The translations under genes and the position numbers were made by a program. A stretch of DNA of 64,000 bases from contig NZ_CP013481.2 of assembly GCF_001465595.2 (NCBI RefSeq), positions 3,720,001 to 3,784,000 of the forward strand, read 5' to 3'. Below are positions 62,101 to 64,000 of the stretch, one piece after another. The notes below the pieces were generated by a model, which did not search any database, was not told where the DNA came from, and saw nothing but the letters and a program-made list of their open reading frames with translations. Position 1 is the stretch's first letter, and each line of letters opens with the position of its first letter. This DNA is from Pandoraea apista. Lineage in GTDB: Bacteria > Pseudomonadota > Gammaproteobacteria > Burkholderiales > Burkholderiaceae.

Positions 62101-62234
62101 GTCGCTCGTGCGAGCTTGAACTGGCGGACTTCCGCCAGCGCCGCGTCGGGCGCGAACCCGAGCATTGCCAGGCTGGACCCTGCCAGCGTTGCGCCACTTA
62201 CTTTGAGAAACTGGCGCCTGGACATGTTTAGCAT
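59166..62234 (-). CDS. fdnG: Selenocysteine formate dehydrogenase catalytic subunit FdnG
   Basis: A 1,022-residue molybdo/tungsten enzyme that oxidises formate to CO2. It begins MLNMSRRQFLKVSGATLAGS, a Tat signal with the twin Arg, exported folded to the periplasm; a [4Fe-4S] motif CPYCSVACGILMYS (near 53-66) follows. An in-frame TGA (61646-61644) after GTRV-like QARV is selenocysteine, because the sequence resumes in the same frame with HGPTVAGLAPTFGRGAM. MGD-binding segments follow (TNHWVDIKNAD), and the end matches FdnG. Start at ATG 62234 has GAGGAG upstream. A conventional reading would wrongly give two genes. Confidence 0.96.
61601..61646 (-). promoter_or_regulatory. Bacterial SECIS element with the UGA codon of fdnG
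   Basis: The UGA (61646-61644) is followed by a hairpin with lower stem CACGGCC/GGCCGTG and an apical stem GGCA/TGCC closing the loop GGTCT, the same GGUCU loop as in the E. coli fdhF SECIS. SelB binds this loop to deliver selenocysteine. Confidence 0.9.
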
Positions 62235-62279
62235 GGGGAATTCTCCTCAAATCTTTTGAATCTGTGCGGGAGTTTGTCG

Positions 62280-62285
62280 AGTATA
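62280..62285 (-). promoter_or_regulatory. Possible -10 element of the fdn operon
   Basis: TATACT on the leftward strand, 46 bases before the fdnG start. The -35 is not clear (nearest candidates near 62302-62310). No FNR, NarL or ArcA box was recognised. Confidence 0.3.
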
Positions 62286-62412
62286 GAGCAAACAAGCCAT
62301 GTTTTCCGTGACTTAGCACAAATCGTGCCGCATCATGCGTTGTGCCTGCCCAAGAGGGAACTTCCTTGTCAATTTGGTATTCTGAGCGTCACTTTAGTCG
62401 CGCCCCCCGGTA

Positions 62413-63093
62413 ATGGATACATTGCCCCCAGAAGATGACGTGACGAACCTGATCGCCTGTCCGAACTGCGACACGCTGCACCGTCGCCTGGACTTGCCGC
62501 CTCGGGAGACCGCACGCTGCGTGCGCTGCCACTCGGTGCTTTACCGCGCACCCGATCTGCGCCTGTCGCGCGTGCTCGCGCTCACCCTGACGTGTCTGAT
62601 CGTGTTCGCCATCGCGAATGCCTTCCCGATTGTCGAGATTGAGGTGCAGGGCATCTATACGGAAACGACTCTCGTGGGCGCCGCCTGGGCGCTGTATCGC
62701 GAAGGCATGTGGCTCGTCGCCCTGCTGGTCTTCGCCACGACCGTGCTGTTTCCCCTGTCGCAACTGCTTGCACTGGTGCATCTCATTGGCCCGCTTTCGA
62801 TGGGACGGCGCCCTTACGCGGTCTTTCAGGTGATGCGGGCCATCGAGTTCTGCCGCCCGTGGGGCATGATCGAAGTCTTCATGCTGGGCGTACTGGTTTC
62901 GCTGGTCAAACTCTCGGCCATGGCCAGCGTGCTGCCGGGCATTGCGCTGTGGGCGTTCGGCGCGCTTACCATGCTGCTGGCGCTGGTGCTGTCGTATGAC
63001 CTGCGCAACCTCTGGATCGTGATCGACCGCACGCCCGATCCGAATGCGCCGAATGCGCCCGACGCCGCACGTCATCGCACGGTGCAACGATGA
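62413..63093 (+). CDS. PqiA-family membrane protein (first)
   Basis: A 226-residue inner-membrane protein of the paraquat-inducible PqiA/YebS family. An N-terminal zinc-ribbon-like motif (CPNCDTLH, CVRCHSVLY) precedes four helices. Family sequences include FAIANAFPIVEIEVQG and FQVMRAIEFCRPWGMIEVFMLG. The family works with MCE proteins (PqiB) in lipid transport across the periplasm. It overlaps the next gene by four bases (ATGA). Confidence 0.88.
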   Translation: MDTLPPEDDVTNLIACPNCDTLHRRLDLPPRETARCVRCHSVLYRAPDLRLSRVLALTLTCLIVFAIANAFPIVEIEVQGIYTETTLVGAAWALYREGMWLVALLVFATTVLFPLSQLLALVHLIGPLSMGRRPYAVFQVMRAIEFCRPWGMIEVFMLGVLVSLVKLSAMASVLPGIALWAFGALTMLLALVLSYDLRNLWIVIDRTPDPNAPNAPDAARHRTVQR

Positions 63094-63734
63094 AATACCT
63101 CTCCGCCAAAGACGCAGGGCTCGTGGCATGCAGCGCATGCGGACGGCTCTCGCGCGAAGTCAGGACACTCGAAAAAGAGCGCTGCCCGCGGTGCGGCGCC
63201 GTGCTGCACCAGCGCAAGGTCGATAGCCTTGCCCGCACCTGGGCCTTGCTGATCGCCGCCGCGATCCTGTACATTCCGGCCAACCTGCTGCCCATGATGC
63301 AGACGCGCTCGCTGCTCGGAAACTCCAGCGACACCATCATGAGCGGGGTGATCTATTTCTGGACGAGCGGAGAGTACGATCTGGCCATCGTCGTCTTCAC
63401 CGCGAGCATTCTCGTCCCGATGCTCAAGCTCATTGCGCTGTCGCTGCTGTGCTTTACCGCGCAGCGGGGCACGGGCTGGAAACCGCATCAACGCACCAAG
63501 CTGTACCACATGATCGAGTTCATCGGCCGCTGGTCGATGCTCGATGTCTTCGTCGTCGCGCTGATGGTGGCGCTCGTGAACATTCAATCGCTGGCCGTAA
63601 TTCAGGCCGGTCCGGGCATCGTGGCCTTCGGCTCGGTGGTCGTGCTCACGATGTTGGCCTCCATGCAGTTCGACCCCCGCCTGATCTGGGATCAGATTCG
63701 AGACGACGATACCGAACAGGACGATCATGACTGA
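63090..63734 (+). CDS. pqiA: PqiA-family membrane protein (second)
   Basis: A 214-residue homologue of the preceding gene, with its own zinc-ribbon-like start (CSACGRLSRE, CPRCGAVLHQ) and four helices including YIPANLLPMMQTRS and MIEFIGRWSMLDVFVVALM. In E. coli PqiA is one protein with two such halves; here the halves are separate genes. It overlaps pqiB by eight bases (63727-63734). It is probably the inner-membrane part of a lipid-trafficking system. Confidence 0.88.
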   Translation: MKYLSAKDAGLVACSACGRLSREVRTLEKERCPRCGAVLHQRKVDSLARTWALLIAAAILYIPANLLPMMQTRSLLGNSSDTIMSGVIYFWTSGEYDLAIVVFTASILVPMLKLIALSLLCFTAQRGTGWKPHQRTKLYHMIEFIGRWSMLDVFVVALMVALVNIQSLAVIQAGPGIVAFGSVVVLTMLASMQFDPRLIWDQIRDDDTEQDDHD

Positions 63735-64000
63735 CCCGAAAGATACCCAAGACCCGAAGGCAGCACCGCCCCCTGGCGCCAACGAGTTGCCCACCCCGGC
63801 CATCGAACCGCGCAAACGCTGGGCGCCGTCGCTCGTCTGGCTGATTCCGCTGGTGGCCGCGCTCATTGGCCTGTCCCTCGTTGCCAAGGTGCTCATCGAG
63901 CGCGGGCCGAGCGTCGTCATCGACTTCAAGTCGGCCGAAGGCGTCGAAGCCGGAAAAACCAAGGTCAAGTACAAGGACGTCGACATCGGCACGGTCAAGA
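63727..64000 (+). CDS. pqiB: PqiB-like MCE protein, 3' end outside window
   Basis: The first 91 codons are present. After a Pro-rich cytoplasmic stretch (MTDPKDTQDPKAAPPPGANE) comes a single membrane helix (LVWLIPLVAALIGLSLVAKV, near 37-56), then the start of the first MCE domain, IDFKSAEGVEAGKTKVKYKD. MCE proteins form hexameric tubes that carry lipids between membranes. Cut by the window edge. Confidence 0.85.
   Translation, partial: MTDPKDTQDPKAAPPPGANELPTPAIEPRKRWAPSLVWLIPLVAALIGLSLVAKVLIERGPSVVIDFKSAEGVEAGKTKVKYKDVDIGTVK

Noticed and set aside
59145..62231. 1,028-codon open frame on the rightward strand
   Set aside because: Antisense shadow of fdnG caused by high GC and codon bias; the protein is Arg/His-rich without any domain.
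1..64000. CRISPR array
   Set aside because: No series of short regularly spaced identical repeats was found; the tandem repeats seen are coding.

Overview
The window is GC-rich chromosomal DNA from a betaproteobacterium of the order Burkholderiales, and a Pandoraea- or Burkholderia-like genome is the best guess. The evidence is a Burkholderia-type porin, a DUF4148 protein, Liv-type ABC systems, and large autotransporters with Burkholderiales-style repeats. This placement rests on family content only; no database search was possible.

Left end (1-3226): the end of an integrated phage or genomic island. It holds a C5 cytosine methyltransferase (cut by the window edge), a DUF4224 protein and a tyrosine integrase. 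It stops at a 48-nt fragment identical in form to the 3' half of tRNA-Lys(UUU), which is the attachment site. Next come two large convergent autotransporters (3636-10637), an unknown secreted protein, and a lone nuoM-like gene (12307-13872).

Middle (14345-28241): a run of housekeeping and accessory genes. These include flavin reductase, DUF985 cupin, DsbA/FrnE-like oxidoreductase, MFS exporter, DUF3224, VOC and COG4705 membrane proteins, glmS, an Lrp-type regulator, a DeoR-type regulator beside a degenerate glycerophosphodiesterase, a porin, an AraC regulator and an NsrR-like Rrf2 regulator. A 20-codon gene with a strong ribosome site lies downstream of glmS.

Catabolic island (28402-38695): a nine-gene leftward operon. 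It encodes a flavin reductase, an HpaB-type FADH2 monooxygenase, a cupin, a periplasmic binding protein, a DUF2848 protein and a complete Liv-type ABC importer. Upstream lies a long inverted repeat, then a stand-alone iscS and a MarR regulator. The operon looks like an uptake-and-hydroxylation system for an unidentified aromatic compound.

Metal and metabolism block (38862-50512): an outer-membrane barrel; MgtA with a possible upstream leader peptide and a detached MgtC-type ACT domain; a DUF3325 pseudogene; ribA; a threonine aldolase, dicarboxylate-type symporter and GntR module; a site-2-protease pseudogene; a LysE exporter; and a P-loop kinase followed by two tiny overlapping genes.

Right end (51918-64000): a graveyard of mobile-element pieces (IS3 transposase, phage lytic transglycosylase, integrase tail) abuts an intact tRNA-Sec gene (selC). 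selC is followed by selB, selA, fdhE and the formate dehydrogenase genes fdnI, fdnH and fdnG, all leftward. fdnG carries an in-frame UGA with a clear SECIS hairpin, so decoding machinery and substrate sit in one cassette. A divergent pqiA-pqiA-pqiB operon begins at 62413 and runs off the right edge.
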